Shown: positions 16,357-25,756, counted from the stretch's first letter. The stretch: 64,000 nucleotides of DNA from Neisseria lisongii (GCF_028463985.1 NZ_CP116766.1:1054001-1118000); one strand, 5' to 3'. The notes: generated by a model not told the origin, from the sequence alone. Made by a program: numbers and translations.

Positions 16357-17739
16357 TCAATCTCCTGAAATGATTTTTTCGGCGGCGGCGAGGTCGAATC
16401 CTTTTTGCAGCGCCTTGATATACACAGTCTGCCTGTCTTGGCTGAAGGCAATGCTTTCTATGCCTGCAACCGCCGACAAGGCCCGATATAATGCGTCCGC
16501 ACGCCCCGCCCACTGCGGCGGCACGGGATACATCAGGTTTTTCACCGGTTTGGGGGCCGGTGCGCACACGGCAACGATCAGCCACAGCAGCATCAAACTG
16601 CTGCAAAAGGCAAAAACGCCGTTAAATCCGTAATGCTGGAACAATATGCCGCCGCAGATACCGCCGGCAAACAGCCCGACCGACTGCATGGTGTTATACA
16701 CGCCCATGGCCGTACCTTTCAAGTCGGACGGGGCGATTTTCGACACCATAGACGGCAAGCTGGCTTCCAAAACGTTGAAACCGATAAAATACACCGTTAA
16801 ATAAGCGGTAATCAGCCACACCGAATCCAGCCCGAACAGCAGCCCGATTTGTGCCAGAGCAATGCAGACAATGCCGGACACAAACACCTGTTTCAATTTA
16901 TTGCGGGTTTCGCCGATGATAATCAGCGGCACCATCACCACCAAACCGGTAATGGTGGCGGGCAAATAGACTTTCCAATGTTGGATTTTTTCCAAACCGA
17001 GCTGGTTCATGGCAAACGGCAAGGCGGTAAACAGTGCCATTTGTGAAGCGTGCAGGATAAAAATGCCCAAATCTAAACGCAGCAGTTGGCGGTCTTTCAA
17101 CACTTCCCGCATCCGTGCCGGTTGCGCCTGCGCATCTTCATGCAGTTTGGAATCTTGCGGATTCGGGGTCAGCCATGCAACCACGGCAATGCTGATTAAG
17201 GTCAATACGCCGGTCAGGGCAAACAATCCATTTACGCCAATCCAATCCGCCATCACCGGTGCTGCCACCAAACTAACGGAAAAAGTCAGCCCGATACTCA
17301 AACCAATCATCGACATGGCCCGGGTACGCACTTCGTTGCGGGTCAAATCCGCCAGCAACGCAGTAACCGCCGCACTCACTGCCCCCGCACCCTGCAAGGC
17401 ACGGGCAATCACCAGCATGGCCAGAGAATCAGCGGCGGCGGCTAAAAAGCTGCCTGCGGCAAACACAATCAGCCCGAAATAAATCACTTTTTTGCGGCCG
17501 AATCTGTCGGAAGCCATGCCCAGCGGCAACTGCAGCAGCGCCTGCGTCAAGCCGTACACGCCCATTGCCAAACCGATCAGCGCCTTATTGTTTTCCGCCC
17601 CGGGCAAACCGGTGGCATAAACTGCCAATACCGGCAACACCAAAAACATGCCGAGCATACGCAGGGCATATACGCCCGATAAAGTGGTACTGGCACGCCA
17701 TTCGTGCGGAAACATCTGTATGCGGTTATTTTTTGCCAT
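16357..17739 (-). CDS. MFS transporter, YajR-like
   Basis: A 460-residue major facilitator protein with 12 membrane helices. The family motif between helices 2 and 3 is GMASDRFGRKKVIYFGL, and motif C in helix 5 is GLSIGLTFSVSLVAAPVM. After the last helix (about residue 380) comes a soluble tail of about 75 residues (DALYRALSAVAGIESIAFSQDRQTVYIKALQKGFD). It resembles the ferredoxin-like YAM domain of E. coli YajR, a drug/proton antiporter-like protein of unclear substrate. The gene lies directly upstream of ssb on the minus strand and overlaps its start by one base. Confidence 0.88.
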   Translation of the reverse strand: MAKNNRIQMFPHEWRASTTLSGVYALRMLGMFLVLPVLAVYATGLPGAENNKALIGLAMGVYGLTQALLQLPLGMASDRFGRKKVIYFGLIVFAAGSFLAAAADSLAMLVIARALQGAGAVSAAVTALLADLTRNEVRTRAMSMIGLSIGLTFSVSLVAAPVMADWIGVNGLFALTGVLTLISIAVVAWLTPNPQDSKLHEDAQAQPARMREVLKDRQLLRLDLGIFILHASQMALFTALPFAMNQLGLEKIQHWKVYLPATITGLVVMVPLIIIGETRNKLKQVFVSGIVCIALAQIGLLFGLDSVWLITAYLTVYFIGFNVLEASLPSMVSKIAPSDLKGTAMGVYNTMQSVGLFAGGICGGILFQHYGFNGVFAFCSSLMLLWLIVAVCAPAPKPVKNLMYPVPPQWAGRADALYRALSAVAGIESIAFSQDRQTVYIKALQKGFDLAAAEKIISGD

Positions 17740-17780
17740 AAACGGTTTTTCAGACGGCCTGATGATAGATAGCCGGTAAC

Positions 17781-17804
17781 AAATTTAAATCAGGACAAGG
17801 CGAC
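17781..17804. repeat. half Correia-like end
   Basis: AAATTTAAATCAGGACAAGG followed by CGAC matches the end of the element at 45460-45564 and the relic at 41579. No partner end is found nearby. Confidence 0.5.
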
Positions 17805-17907
17805 GGATAAATTGGTTACTATGGCTCAAACAGGCCGTCTGAAATTCAAAGTCAGTGATAGTCGCAATTATACAGGATTCGCTGCGCTTCGGTGCGGCTT
17901 TCTGAGC

Positions 17908-18528
17908 TTACGCCGGCCACTGCCAACGCCTGCGCCACGCCGACAACACCGCATTCGGATACTGATTGCTGCCCAAGCTGCCGTTGTAGCGTGCCAACGC
18001 CCGTATCAGATTGCCGTTTTCGATGTTGCGGTAATGCCGCAAAATGGTGCAGCCGTAACGCAGATTGGTACGGACATCAAACAGATTGTGCGACGGTCGG
18101 CCGATATACCGCTGCCAAAACGGCATCACCTGCATCAAGCCCTTTGCCCCGACCGGACTGATCGCATATTGCCGAAAGCGACTTTCCACCTCAATCAAGC
18201 CCAACACCATCTGCGTATCCAAACCCGCCCGTGCCGACTCGTATTGAGCATGGGTCAAAAGGCGGATACGTTCGCCCTCGTCCGGCACAAAATGCGCCAG
18301 CCTCGCCGACATTTCCGCCAACCAGCGGCGGCCTTCCGCCTCATCGTCAAACACCAGCCTCGCCGGATTGATATTGTCTATCGAACTTCTCATCAACGAA
18401 GCCACATCGTCCGCCAGCGTTTCCTCTCGTTGCGCCGCAGCAACGGTTTTCGGCAACAGCAGACAGGCACAGGCCGCCAGCAGCAATCGGCGTTCGGGTT
18501 GTTTCGGAGCGGATGGTTTCGGCAACAT
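17908..18528 (-). CDS. lytic transglycosylase (SLT domain) protein
   Basis: About 206 residues. An N-terminal hydrophobic segment (LLLAACACLLLPKTVAAA) acts as signal or anchor. The catalytic domain carries the SLT hallmarks: the glutamate in GLIEVESRFRQ, then SPVGAKGLMQVMPFW, and a C-terminal ALARYNGSLGSNQYPNAV. It cleaves glycan strands of peptidoglycan, giving 1,6-anhydro ends. I prefer the ATG at 18528 (GGGA nine bases upstream); an in-frame ATG at 18543 lies directly against a DUS and has no ribosome site. The gene is divergent from ppx. The paralogue name (LtgA-E type) cannot be fixed by eye. Confidence 0.88.
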   Translation of the reverse strand: MLPKPSAPKQPERRLLLAACACLLLPKTVAAAQREETLADDVASLMRSSIDNINPARLVFDDEAEGRRWLAEMSARLAHFVPDEGERIRLLTHAQYESARAGLDTQMVLGLIEVESRFRQYAISPVGAKGLMQVMPFWQRYIGRPSHNLFDVRTNLRYGCTILRHYRNIENGNLIRALARYNGSLGSNQYPNAVLSAWRRRWQWPA

Positions 18529-18659
18529 AACGGATTTTCCCATTTTCAGACGGCCTCGGTTTTAAAGCAAATGCACTATAATCAACACATTTTCTTGATG
18601 CGGCGCTTCCCGCAACATAGTAAGATAACATTTATTTTTTGACGATTCCGGTTTTGATT

Positions 18660-20165
18660 ATGACAACACGTCCCGCCAACGTTTTGGCTTCCGTTGATTT
18701 GGGTTCAAACAGTTTCCGCCTGCAGATTTGCGAAAACAACAACGGGCAATTAAAAGTTATCGACTCGTTCAAACAAATGGTGCGTTTCGCCGCCGGTTTG
18801 GACGAACAGAAAATCCTCAGCGAAGAATCACAGCTTCGTGCCATCGAATGCCTCGCCCGTTTCGGCGAAAGACTGCACGGTTTTCACCCCGAACAAGTAC
18901 GGGTGGTCGCCACCAACACGTTCCGTGTGGCAAAAAACATCGCCCAGTTTATCCCCAAAGCCGAAGCAGCGCTGGGCTTTCCGATTGACGTGATTGCCGG
19001 TCGGGAAGAAGCCCGTCTGATTTACACCGGCGTGGTCCACACCCTGCCGCCAAAAGGCGAACAAATGCTGGTAATCGACATCGGCGGCGGTTCGACCGAA
19101 TTTGTCATCGGCTCGGAACTGAAACCCAGCCACACCGAAAGCCTGCCGCTGGGCTGCGTAACCTACAGCATGCGTTTTTTCCAAAACAAAATCGGCAACA
19201 AAGACTTCAGCGCCGCCGTATCCGCCGCCCGCAACGAAATCCAGCGCATTGCCAAACAGATGAAAGAAGCCGGTTGGGATTTGGCGGTCGGCACCTCCGG
19301 TTCGGCAAAATCGATTCGGGACGTTTTGGCCGCCGAGTATCCGCAAGATGCCGACATCACTTTAGACGGCATGAAAAAACTGGCGGAACGGATTATCGAT
19401 GCCGGTTCGGTTAAAAAAGCCAAATTTACCGACCTGAAAGCCGAACGTATCGAAGTATTTGCCGGCGGTTTGGCGGTGATGATGGCGGCATTTGAAGAAC
19501 TCGGCATCAAAAAAATGATGGTAACCGAAGCCGCCCTGCGGGACGGTGTATTTTACGACTTAATCGGCCGCAATCTCAACGAAGACATGCGGGATCAGAC
19601 CGTTGCCGAATTTCAAAAACGCTACCACGTCAGCACCAATCAGGCGGAACGTGTCGCCAACACTGCCCAAATCTTTATGGAAAGCCTGTGTCTGGCACGC
19701 AAAGTGCCGGTTCAGGAAGCCAATAAATGGAAGCAATTAATCAACTGGGCGGCACGGCTGCACGAAATCGGCGTGGACATCGCCCACACCGGCTACCACA
19801 AACATTCAGCCTATATTTTGGAAAACGCCGATATGCCGGGCTTTTCCCGCAAGGAACAAACCACGCTGGCACATTTGGTCTTGGGTCATCGGGGCGACAC
19901 CAAAAAAATGAACGACATCATCGGCAACAACGATATCTTGTGGTACGCCGTTTTATCGCTGCGTCTCGCCGCCCTGTTCTGCCGGGCCCGCCTGCCGCTG
20001 GCGCTGCCCGAACAAACACAGTTGCGCCACGAATCGGGCAAAGGTTTTACCCTGAAAATCAGTGCCGAATGGCTCAAGCAGCACCCGCTGATTGATGATG
20101 CTTTAAACTATGAAAGCAGCCAGTGGCAAAAACTGACTGCGCCGCTGACCACTCAAAGAGTTTGA
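18660..20165 (+). CDS. ppx: exopolyphosphatase
   Basis: A 501-residue Ppx/GppA enzyme that releases phosphate from polyphosphate ends, or hydrolyses pppGpp. The ASKHA ATPase-like fold shows ASVDLGSNSFRLQI (phosphate 1), the catalytic glutamate region REEARLIYTGV, DIGGGSTEFVIG (phosphate 2) and GTSGSAKSIRDV. The C-terminal half (about 310-500) is the HD-like helical domain (RLHEIGVDIAHTGYHKHSAYI). The ATG at 18660 begins just before the first strand; upstream in-frame codons use TTG. It is monocistronic with a DUS terminator behind it. Ppx is favoured over GppA by length and the C-terminal domain. Confidence 0.93.
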   Translation: MTTRPANVLASVDLGSNSFRLQICENNNGQLKVIDSFKQMVRFAAGLDEQKILSEESQLRAIECLARFGERLHGFHPEQVRVVATNTFRVAKNIAQFIPKAEAALGFPIDVIAGREEARLIYTGVVHTLPPKGEQMLVIDIGGGSTEFVIGSELKPSHTESLPLGCVTYSMRFFQNKIGNKDFSAAVSAARNEIQRIAKQMKEAGWDLAVGTSGSAKSIRDVLAAEYPQDADITLDGMKKLAERIIDAGSVKKAKFTDLKAERIEVFAGGLAVMMAAFEELGIKKMMVTEAALRDGVFYDLIGRNLNEDMRDQTVAEFQKRYHVSTNQAERVANTAQIFMESLCLARKVPVQEANKWKQLINWAARLHEIGVDIAHTGYHKHSAYILENADMPGFSRKEQTTLAHLVLGHRGDTKKMNDIIGNNDILWYAVLSLRLAALFCRARLPLALPEQTQLRHESGKGFTLKISAEWLKQHPLIDDALNYESSQWQKLTAPLTTQRV

Positions 20166-20190
20166 TTTGATTGCATATTTTCAGTAACAA

Positions 20191-20223
20191 AGGCCGTCTG
20201 AAAAGTAGATTTTCAGACGGCCT
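20191..20223. terminator. inverted DUS pair terminator
   Basis: AGGCCGTCTGAAAA and its inverse with a five-base loop, 25 bases after the ppx stop. Confidence 0.85.
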
Positions 20224-20236
20224 TTGGTATTATTTA

Positions 20237-20396
20237 TATCGTGAATTAACTGAAAAAGTGTTACAACGCCGTGCGTAAGTTGTGGTTAGCGAGGTACGAG
20301 CGTAACCCAACAGAACCTTTGTTTCAAGGTAATTTAGTATGTTGAGGCCAGACCAACCTATGCCCCGTTCTCTTTTTCCGGTTGTTAATTCACTAT
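20237..20396. mobile_element. Correia-like element, long form (about 160 bases)
   Basis: Left end ATATCGTGAATTAACTGA, right end GGTTGTTAATTCACTAT; the outer 13-15 bases are inverted copies. Length is close to the long Correia class (152-156). It fills most of the 308-base spacer between convergent ppx and the HAD gene. Confidence 0.6.
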
Positions 20397-20429
20397 GGCG
20401 AATTAATCTAAAAAATCACAGCCAAACTC

Positions 20430-20470
20430 ATGCCGTCTGAAAATAGGAAACGCCTGTTTTCAGACGGCCT
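20430..20470. terminator. inverted DUS pair terminator
   Basis: ATGCCGTCTGAAAA facing TTTTCAGACGGCC, four bases before the HAD gene stop on the minus strand. Confidence 0.8.
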
Positions 20471-20473
20471 TAT

Positions 20474-21142
20474 TTATTTGAAATTCAATACCGGCCAGCC
20501 TTTTGCTAATGCCTCTTTTTCTAATTCCGCATCGGGATTGACGGCAACCGGTTCATTAACATGGCACAGCAGCGGTAAATCGTTTTTGGAATCGCTGTAA
20601 AAATAGACTTTTTCATAGCTTGCCAAGGTTTCGCCTCTGGCTGCCAGCCATTCGTTTAAGCGGGTAATTTTGCCCTCTTTCAGGCTCGGTGTGCCGATAT
20701 AGTTGCCGGTATAGCGGTTGTCGGCACCGATTTCCAACTGCGTACCAATCACGTTGTCAATGCCGAAAAAGCGGCAAATCGGGGTGATGATAAATTCGTT
20801 GGTGGACGAAATCACCAGCAATTCATCACCTGCGTTACGGTGGCTCTCTACCAGCATTTGCTGCATGGGCATAATGTGCGGGGTGATAAATTCCGCCATA
20901 AATTCTTGGTGCATATCCGCCAGCTCTTCCATGCTGTAACGGGTGAGCGGCGCTAAATGGAATTTGAGAAATTCATCGATGTTCAAGCAGCCGTTTTGGT
21001 AATCCCGATAGAATTTTTCATTTTGCGCTTCAGTGTAGGCAACATCGACCAAACCTTTTTTCATCAGATATTGCGGCCATGAGTGGTCGGAATCGGTATT
21101 GATCAGGGTATTGTCCAAATCGAAAATAGCTAGGTTTTTCAT
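20474..21142 (-). CDS. HAD-superfamily phosphatase, subfamily IB
   Basis: A 222-residue phosphatase. The nucleophile motif is LAIFDLDNTLINTDSD (3-18), motif II is LLVISSTNEF, and the C-terminal Asp pair lies in VYFYSDSKNDLPLL. The helical cap between residues 20 and 100 is of the SerB-like type seen in TIGR01490 proteins. The substrate is unknown; phosphoserine-like or small phosphomonoesters are typical. The start overlaps the hda stop by four bases (ATGA), so the two are cotranscribed. A GGAA site precedes it. Confidence 0.88.
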   Translation of the reverse strand: MKNLAIFDLDNTLINTDSDHSWPQYLMKKGLVDVAYTEAQNEKFYRDYQNGCLNIDEFLKFHLAPLTRYSMEELADMHQEFMAEFITPHIMPMQQMLVESHRNAGDELLVISSTNEFIITPICRFFGIDNVIGTQLEIGADNRYTGNYIGTPSLKEGKITRLNEWLAARGETLASYEKVYFYSDSKNDLPLLCHVNEPVAVNPDAELEKEALAKGWPVLNFK

Positions 21143-21807
21143 GCGGTTTCCTGTTGTTTCAAAAGCTGGCGCAAGAGCGGCAAGGTCATGCGTTTGCCGA
21201 TCATCACGGCATAGTCGTCAAGGGTATCGAGCATTTTGACCAAGCTGTCCATATCCCGCCGCCAGTGTTTGAGCAGATATTCGAAGATTTCGGCATCAAT
21301 ACCGACTTGTTTGGCTGCCGCCATGCTGACCAGCGCATCAATTTTTTCCTGATCGGTCAGCGGCTTGACTTCATACACCAGACAATACGCCATGCGGGTG
21401 CGCAAATCTTCACGGATAATCAGCTGCTGCGGGGTAAATTCGGAACTGAGCAGCAAGCAGCCTTTGCCGCTGTTGCGGAAGCGGTTGAAAATGGCAAACA
21501 GCAGCGCCTGTTCTTCATGATCGAGCCGCTCAACTTGGTCGATGGCAATGTATTCGGCATCAAATGCGGCTTCGGTAAACGGCATCGCAGCAGCATCGAC
21601 ATACACCGCCGCTTTGCCTGCGTCCAGCGCCTGCGCCACCCACGCCTGCAGCAGATGGCTTTTGCCCGAACCCTCTTCGCCCCAAACATAGAGAAACTGG
21701 CTGTACTGCCGCTGCAGCACATACACCAGTTCGGCATTGGACGTTCCCAAAAATTTATCGAAACTCGGGTAGTCGTGGGTGTCAAAATCCAAAATAAGCT
21801 GATTCAC
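21139..21807 (-). CDS. hda: DnaA regulatory inactivator Hda (DnaA-homologous protein)
   Basis: A 222-residue protein equivalent to the AAA+ part of DnaA without the DNA-binding domain. Walker A is WGEEGSGKSHLLQA; the Walker B region is AIDQVERLDHEEQALLFAIFNRF; the arginine finger region is REDLRTRMAYCLVYEV. Hda with the beta clamp stimulates ATP hydrolysis by DnaA after initiation. The near N-terminal QLILDFD is consistent with the clamp-binding peptide of Hda. Translation starts with GTG. It is the first gene of a pair with the HAD phosphatase. Confidence 0.9.
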   Translation of the reverse strand: MNQLILDFDTHDYPSFDKFLGTSNAELVYVLQRQYSQFLYVWGEEGSGKSHLLQAWVAQALDAGKAAVYVDAAAMPFTEAAFDAEYIAIDQVERLDHEEQALLFAIFNRFRNSGKGCLLLSSEFTPQQLIIREDLRTRMAYCLVYEVKPLTDQEKIDALVSMAAAKQVGIDAEIFEYLLKHWRRDMDSLVKMLDTLDDYAVMIGKRMTLPLLRQLLKQQETA

Positions 21808-22280
21808 GCGCGTAGGTCTTTGTTTGGGTTTGGGATAAGCGGCTATTTTACGTTGTTTCCGCCGCCGCTATCAAGGGCAAACGGCATTTTCAGACGGCCT
21901 CACCGCTGCATATTGGTTTGATTTTCAATATTGAAGATATCGTGAAATAACCCCAAAGCAATACAAGGCTGCAAACCGAAGACAGTATGGGTAATCGTAA
22001 TACAAGACAGGTTTTGTCCGGATGGCCGTTTCATCCGGTTATAAAACTTTGAGCCGGGCAAAGCCAACGCCGGAGTGCTTTAAGATTATTCCACTATATT
22101 TTGCTGCAAACGGTTTTGAAGCACCGGTGCAGGAAAAAAGAAAAAATCAACCGATAAATGGTAGAATGGCTTTTTTCTGTTGTCCGACTGCTTATCCGAA
22201 AGCGGGATATAAAATAAAAACACCGTTTTCAGACGGCTTACATCCAAGCTACCCCTCAAATCTCTTTGCCGGAATTCATC
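21808..22280. other. hda-dedA divergent spacer
   Basis: 470 bases filled largely by a long Correia-like element (21937-22098). Single DUS cores lie near 21889-21901 and 22227-22239. No reading frame is credible here. Confidence 0.6.
21937..22098. mobile_element. Correia-like element, long form (about 162 bases)
   Basis: Left end ATATCGTGAAATAACCCC then AAAGCA; right end inverted reads ATATAGTGGAATAATCTT then AAAGCA. These are 24-base terminal repeats with few mismatches. The left end matches the half copy at 34859. It sits about 180 bases upstream of dedA and could affect its promoter. Confidence 0.6.
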
Positions 22281-22925
22281 ATGATCGCCAGCCTGATTGA
22301 CTTTATCCTTCATATCGATGTCCACCTGACCGAATTATCGCTGCAATACGGCGTTTGGCTGTATGCCATTCTGTTTCTGATTATTTTCTGCGAAACCGGT
22401 CTGGTTGCCACGCCGTTTCTGCCGGGCGATTCGCTGCTGTTTGCCGCAGGCGGCATTGCGGCGGTGGGGGCGGTCGATATTCATCTGATGGTGCTGCTGC
22501 TGATTATCGCTGCTATTCTCGGCGATGCGGTCAATTTCATCATCGGCAAATATTTCGGCACCAAGCTGTTTGCCAATCCTGATTCTAAAATTTTCCGCTG
22601 CAGCTATTTGGACAAAACTCATGCGTTTTACGCAAAACACGGCGGCAAAACCATCATTATTGCCCGCTTTGTGCCGATTGTCCGCACCTTTGCCCCGTTT
22701 GTCGCCGGCATGGGCAATATGCCGTATGCCGCCTTTATCCGCTACAACATCATCGGCGCTGTCTTATGGGTTGTGCTGTTTGCTTACGGCGGCTATTTTT
22801 TCGCCAATATCCCGTTTGTCAAAAACAATCTGAGCTTGGTGATGCTCGCCATTATCGTGCTTTCCGTATTGCCTGCCGTTATCGAAATCTGGCGCGCCCG
22901 CCGCAAAAGCAGACACGCCGCCTGA
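22281..22925 (+). CDS. DedA/YqjA family membrane protein
   Basis: A 214-residue inner-membrane protein of the DedA (SNARE-associated) family. Such proteins flip or transport lipid carriers and are needed for envelope integrity and proton-motive-force homeostasis. Family motifs are ETGLVATPFLPGDSLLFAAG (near 40-60), GDAVNFIIGKYFG, and F(V)PIVRTFAPFVAGMGNM with the conserved arginine. Four to six hydrophobic segments are visible. The ATG at 22281 has GGA seven bases upstream; an in-frame TTG at 22266 is less likely. It is convergent with aroD, 21 bases apart. Confidence 0.92.
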   Translation: MIASLIDFILHIDVHLTELSLQYGVWLYAILFLIIFCETGLVATPFLPGDSLLFAAGGIAAVGAVDIHLMVLLLIIAAILGDAVNFIIGKYFGTKLFANPDSKIFRCSYLDKTHAFYAKHGGKTIIIARFVPIVRTFAPFVAGMGNMPYAAFIRYNIIGAVLWVVLFAYGGYFFANIPFVKNNLSLVMLAIIVLSVLPAVIEIWRARRKSRHAA

Positions 22926-22946
22926 TTGGTGCTTAGGGAAGGTGTT

Positions 22947-23702
22947 TCAACCGAGCGATAACGCTGCCAAAATTTCCCGCAGTTTATCCGCAGGAATCTG
23001 CCCCGGCGCTGATTCCTGCCCTGCTGTGCCGAACGTCATCGCCGAACCGAAAGTCTGCCCTGCCAAACGGCTGATTGCGCCCAGTTTGCCCATAGACATG
23101 GTAACAATCGGGCAATCTATCGCTTTACGGGCTTCCGCCGTAGCCGCCAGCAGCGTCAGCACATCGTCTGCCGATTGCGGCATCACCGCAATTTTGCACA
23201 CGTCCGCCCCAAGTTCCGCCATGCTTTTCAGACGGCCTGTGATTTCCGGTTGCGGCGGCGTTGCCTGAAAATCATGGTTGCACAGCAATACCGCCACCCC
23301 TACTGCTTTCGCCGCTGCAATCGTCTGCTGTACACCCGCTTTCCCGGCAAACAACTCAATATCCAGCATATCAATCAAACCCGATACGGCAACCCGCTGC
23401 AACAGGGCAAAATAATCGCTGTCGCTGCACGGGAAACTGCCGCCCTCTGCCGACCGCCGGAAGGTAAACAGCAGCGGCGTATCCGGTAAGGCTTCCCGCA
23501 CCAGCGCCGTTTGTGCCAGCACAAAATCGACATTGCCTGCGTTTTCCAGAAAGTCTGCCCGAAATTCAACAATATCCGCTCCAACCTGCCGCACCGCCGC
23601 CACCGCCTGCAACAGGCCGTCTGAATCTTTCGCCACCAGCGGCACAGCAATTTTCGGCACACCTGCGCCCAATTCGATATGTTTGAGATGAACAGTTTTC
23701 AC
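22947..23702 (-). CDS. aroD: type I 3-dehydroquinate dehydratase
   Basis: A 251-residue shikimate-pathway enzyme converting 3-dehydroquinate to 3-dehydroshikimate through a Schiff base. The active-site segments are EFRADFLE, FTFRRSAEGG, the general base histidine in LLCNHDFQATP (about 144) and the Schiff-base lysine in DVCKIAVMPQ (about 170). SMGKLGAISRLAG and GSAMTFG close the barrel. Two DUS cores lie inside the gene (about 23223 and 23613). It is monocistronic, reading toward dedA. Confidence 0.95.
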   Translation of the reverse strand: MKTVHLKHIELGAGVPKIAVPLVAKDSDGLLQAVAAVRQVGADIVEFRADFLENAGNVDFVLAQTALVREALPDTPLLFTFRRSAEGGSFPCSDSDYFALLQRVAVSGLIDMLDIELFAGKAGVQQTIAAAKAVGVAVLLCNHDFQATPPQPEITGRLKSMAELGADVCKIAVMPQSADDVLTLLAATAEARKAIDCPIVTMSMGKLGAISRLAGQTFGSAMTFGTAGQESAPGQIPADKLREILAALSLG

Positions 23703-23781
23703 TTTCGCTCCTTTCAGATTCGGTCAAGATATGGTTCATTATTATACGGAAAATTTGCCGGACACCAACCGGATTGAAATC

Positions 23782-23816
23782 AGGCCGTCTGAAAACCGTA
23801 AGTTTTCAGACGGCCT
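23782..23816. terminator. inverted DUS pair
   Basis: AGGCCGTCTGAAAAC and its inverse upstream of aroD, next to the intrinsic terminator of the SnoaL-like gene. Confidence 0.7.
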
Positions 23817-23819
23817 TGC

Positions 23820-23857
23820 AAAAAAACGGTCTGATGTTGACCTCACATCAGACCGTT
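23820..23857 (-). terminator. intrinsic terminator of the SnoaL-like gene
   Basis: Perfect 14-base stem AAACGGTCTGATGT / ACATCAGACCGTTT with a seven-base loop; on the minus strand it runs into seven T. This one is not built from DUS. Confidence 0.85.
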
Positions 23858-23901
23858 TCCGTCTGCTGACTGCTGTTATCCGCAGTCAGAGAGCGGCGGT
23901 A

Positions 23902-24312
23902 TTACAGCCAGCCCAGTTGTTTGTGGAAATTCAGAGCGTCGTAATAGTCGCCTTGGTAAGCGATTTTACCGTCTTTGATGCGGATAAAGGTTGCACCTTC
24001 AAACGCAAAGGCTTTGCCGGTAGCCGGTGTGTTTTCGTCCCATGCACCGGTATTGGTGCCGGAAAAACGCCATTGGTAGGCAATGCCGTCCGGGCCGACA
24101 ATCGGCGGACTGGTCATTTCCCATTTTACATCGGGTACAGCGCCGATAAACAGGGCGATACCGTTGTCCCGCACGTTGGTACGACCTTCCAGCGGTGTGC
24201 CGATGCTGGCATCGTAAAAGGTAACGTCTTCAGCCAAAAACTCACCTGCGGCTTGCGGGTTATGGTCGTTCCAAGCCTGCATGTAGTTACGGATCAAAGT
24301 TTCGTAAGACAT
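23902..24312 (-). CDS. SnoaL-like/NTF2-fold protein
   Basis: A 136-residue cone-shaped NTF2-like protein with YETLIRNYMQAWNDHNPQAAGEFLAEDVTFYD at the N-terminus and a C-terminal GKIAYQGDYYDALNFHKQLGWL, typical of SnoaL-like putative ester cyclases and hydrolases. A GAGGAG site precedes the ATG. It starts 17 bases after the aminobutyraldehyde dehydrogenase stop on the same strand, so the two form an operon. Function is unknown; a link to amine or aldehyde catabolism is inferred only from position. Confidence 0.75.
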   Translation of the reverse strand: MSYETLIRNYMQAWNDHNPQAAGEFLAEDVTFYDASIGTPLEGRTNVRDNGIALFIGAVPDVKWEMTSPPIVGPDGIAYQWRFSGTNTGAWDENTPATGKAFAFEGATFIRIKDGKIAYQGDYYDALNFHKQLGWL

Positions 24313-24328
24313 GGTTTTTCTCCTCTAT

Positions 24329-25756
24329 TTATAATTCGTGATTGCTCATCACATGTTTGATACGGGTGTATTCTTCCAAAGCGTAGAGCGACAGGTCTTT
24401 GCCGTAGCCCGACATTTTGAAACCGCCGTGCGGCATTTCGCCGGTCAATGGGATATGGGTGTTGATCCACACGGTACCGAAATCCAATTCGCGGCTGAAG
24501 CGTTGCGCACGGGAATGGTCGGCGGTCCATACGCTTGATGCCAAACCGTAATCCACGCCGTTGGCCATTGCCAGCGCTTCGTCGTCGTTTTCAAATTTCT
24601 GAATGGTAATCACCGGGCCGAACACTTCGGTCTGAATGGCTTCGTCTTCCTGTTTCAGGCCGGTAATAATGGTCGGCTCGAAATAGAAGCCCGGACGGTC
24701 GGCACGTTTGCCGCCGGTTTCTACTTTGGCGTAAGACGGCAAACGGTCGAAGAAGCCGGATACACGTTCCAGTTGGTTTTGGTTGTTCAATGCGCCGTAG
24801 AGTGCGTCTTCATCGTCAGGCGAACCGAATTTGGTATTTTTCGCCTGTTCGACCATCAGTTCGACAAATTTGTCGTACACGCTGGCCTCAACCAAAACAC
24901 GGGAAGCGGCGGTACAGTCTTGACCGGCATTGAAGAAGCCGGTAATGGCGATATGCTCGGCGGCACGTTCCAAATTGGCATCGGCAAACACCACAACCGG
25001 CGCTTTACCGCCCAGTTCCAAGTGCGGACGCGCCAGATGTTCGGAAGCAGTTTTCGCCACTTGGATACCGGCACGCACAGAGCCGGTAATCGATACCATC
25101 GCTACGCCCGGCAATGAAACGATTTTGCTGCCGGTATCGGCTTTACCCAGCAGGACGTTGATTGCGCCTTTCGGGAACAGCGGTGCAGCCAACTCGGCCA
25201 GCAGCAGTGTGCTTTGCGGAGTGGTGTCGCTCGGTTTCAGAATCACAGTATTGCCCGCAGCCAGTGCCGGTGCAATTTTCCAAACCGCCATCATCAGCGG
25301 ATAGTTCCACGGTGTTACCTGACCCACTACGCCCAAAGGCTCGCGGCGGATGCTGGAAGTGGTGCCTGCCAGATATTCGCCGGTGGATTTGCCTTCCAAG
25401 CAGCGTGCTGCACCTGCCAAAAAGCGGATTTGGTCGGCGGAAGTCGCTACTTCTTCGCTGGCAATCAGGCTCTTAATCTGACCGGTTTCACGACTTTGCA
25501 CTTCAACCAGTTTGTCGCCGTTGGCTTCAATCGCATCGGCCAATGCCAGCAGGGCTTTTTGGCGCATAGACGGCGTAGAGCGTTTCCATTCTTGGAATGC
25601 GGTGGCGGCGGCGGCATAAGCAGCTTCCACATCGGCATCGGTGCCGATCGGCGATTGCGCATAGGCTTCGCCGGTTACCGGACTGATCAGGTCGAAATAT
25701 TCCGAACCTTTAGGTTCTACATATTCGCCATTGATGAAATGTTTTAATTTTTGCAT
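24329..25756 (-). CDS. gamma-aminobutyraldehyde dehydrogenase-type aldehyde dehydrogenase
   Basis: A 475-residue NAD-dependent aldehyde dehydrogenase, closest in feel to PatD/YdcW (4-aminobutanal to GABA). Shared segments are RFLAGAARCLEGKSTGEYL, PLGVVGQVTPWNYPLMMAVWKIAPALAAGN, the catalytic glutamate in LELGGKAPVVVF, and the catalytic cysteine in FNAGQDCTAASRV. The C-terminus has EMPHGGFKMSGYGKDLSLYALEEYT. The ATG at 25756 has GGAGAG; the frame is open upstream to 25810. Together with gabT/gabD upstream it would complete putrescine degradation to succinate, but a putrescine aminotransferase or oxidase is not clearly present in the window. Confidence 0.82.
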   Translation of the reverse strand: MQKLKHFINGEYVEPKGSEYFDLISPVTGEAYAQSPIGTDADVEAAYAAAATAFQEWKRSTPSMRQKALLALADAIEANGDKLVEVQSRETGQIKSLIASEEVATSADQIRFLAGAARCLEGKSTGEYLAGTTSSIRREPLGVVGQVTPWNYPLMMAVWKIAPALAAGNTVILKPSDTTPQSTLLLAELAAPLFPKGAINVLLGKADTGSKIVSLPGVAMVSITGSVRAGIQVAKTASEHLARPHLELGGKAPVVVFADANLERAAEHIAITGFFNAGQDCTAASRVLVEASVYDKFVELMVEQAKNTKFGSPDDEDALYGALNNQNQLERVSGFFDRLPSYAKVETGGKRADRPGFYFEPTIITGLKQEDEAIQTEVFGPVITIQKFENDDEALAMANGVDYGLASSVWTADHSRAQRFSRELDFGTVWINTHIPLTGEMPHGGFKMSGYGKDLSLYALEEYTRIKHVMSNHEL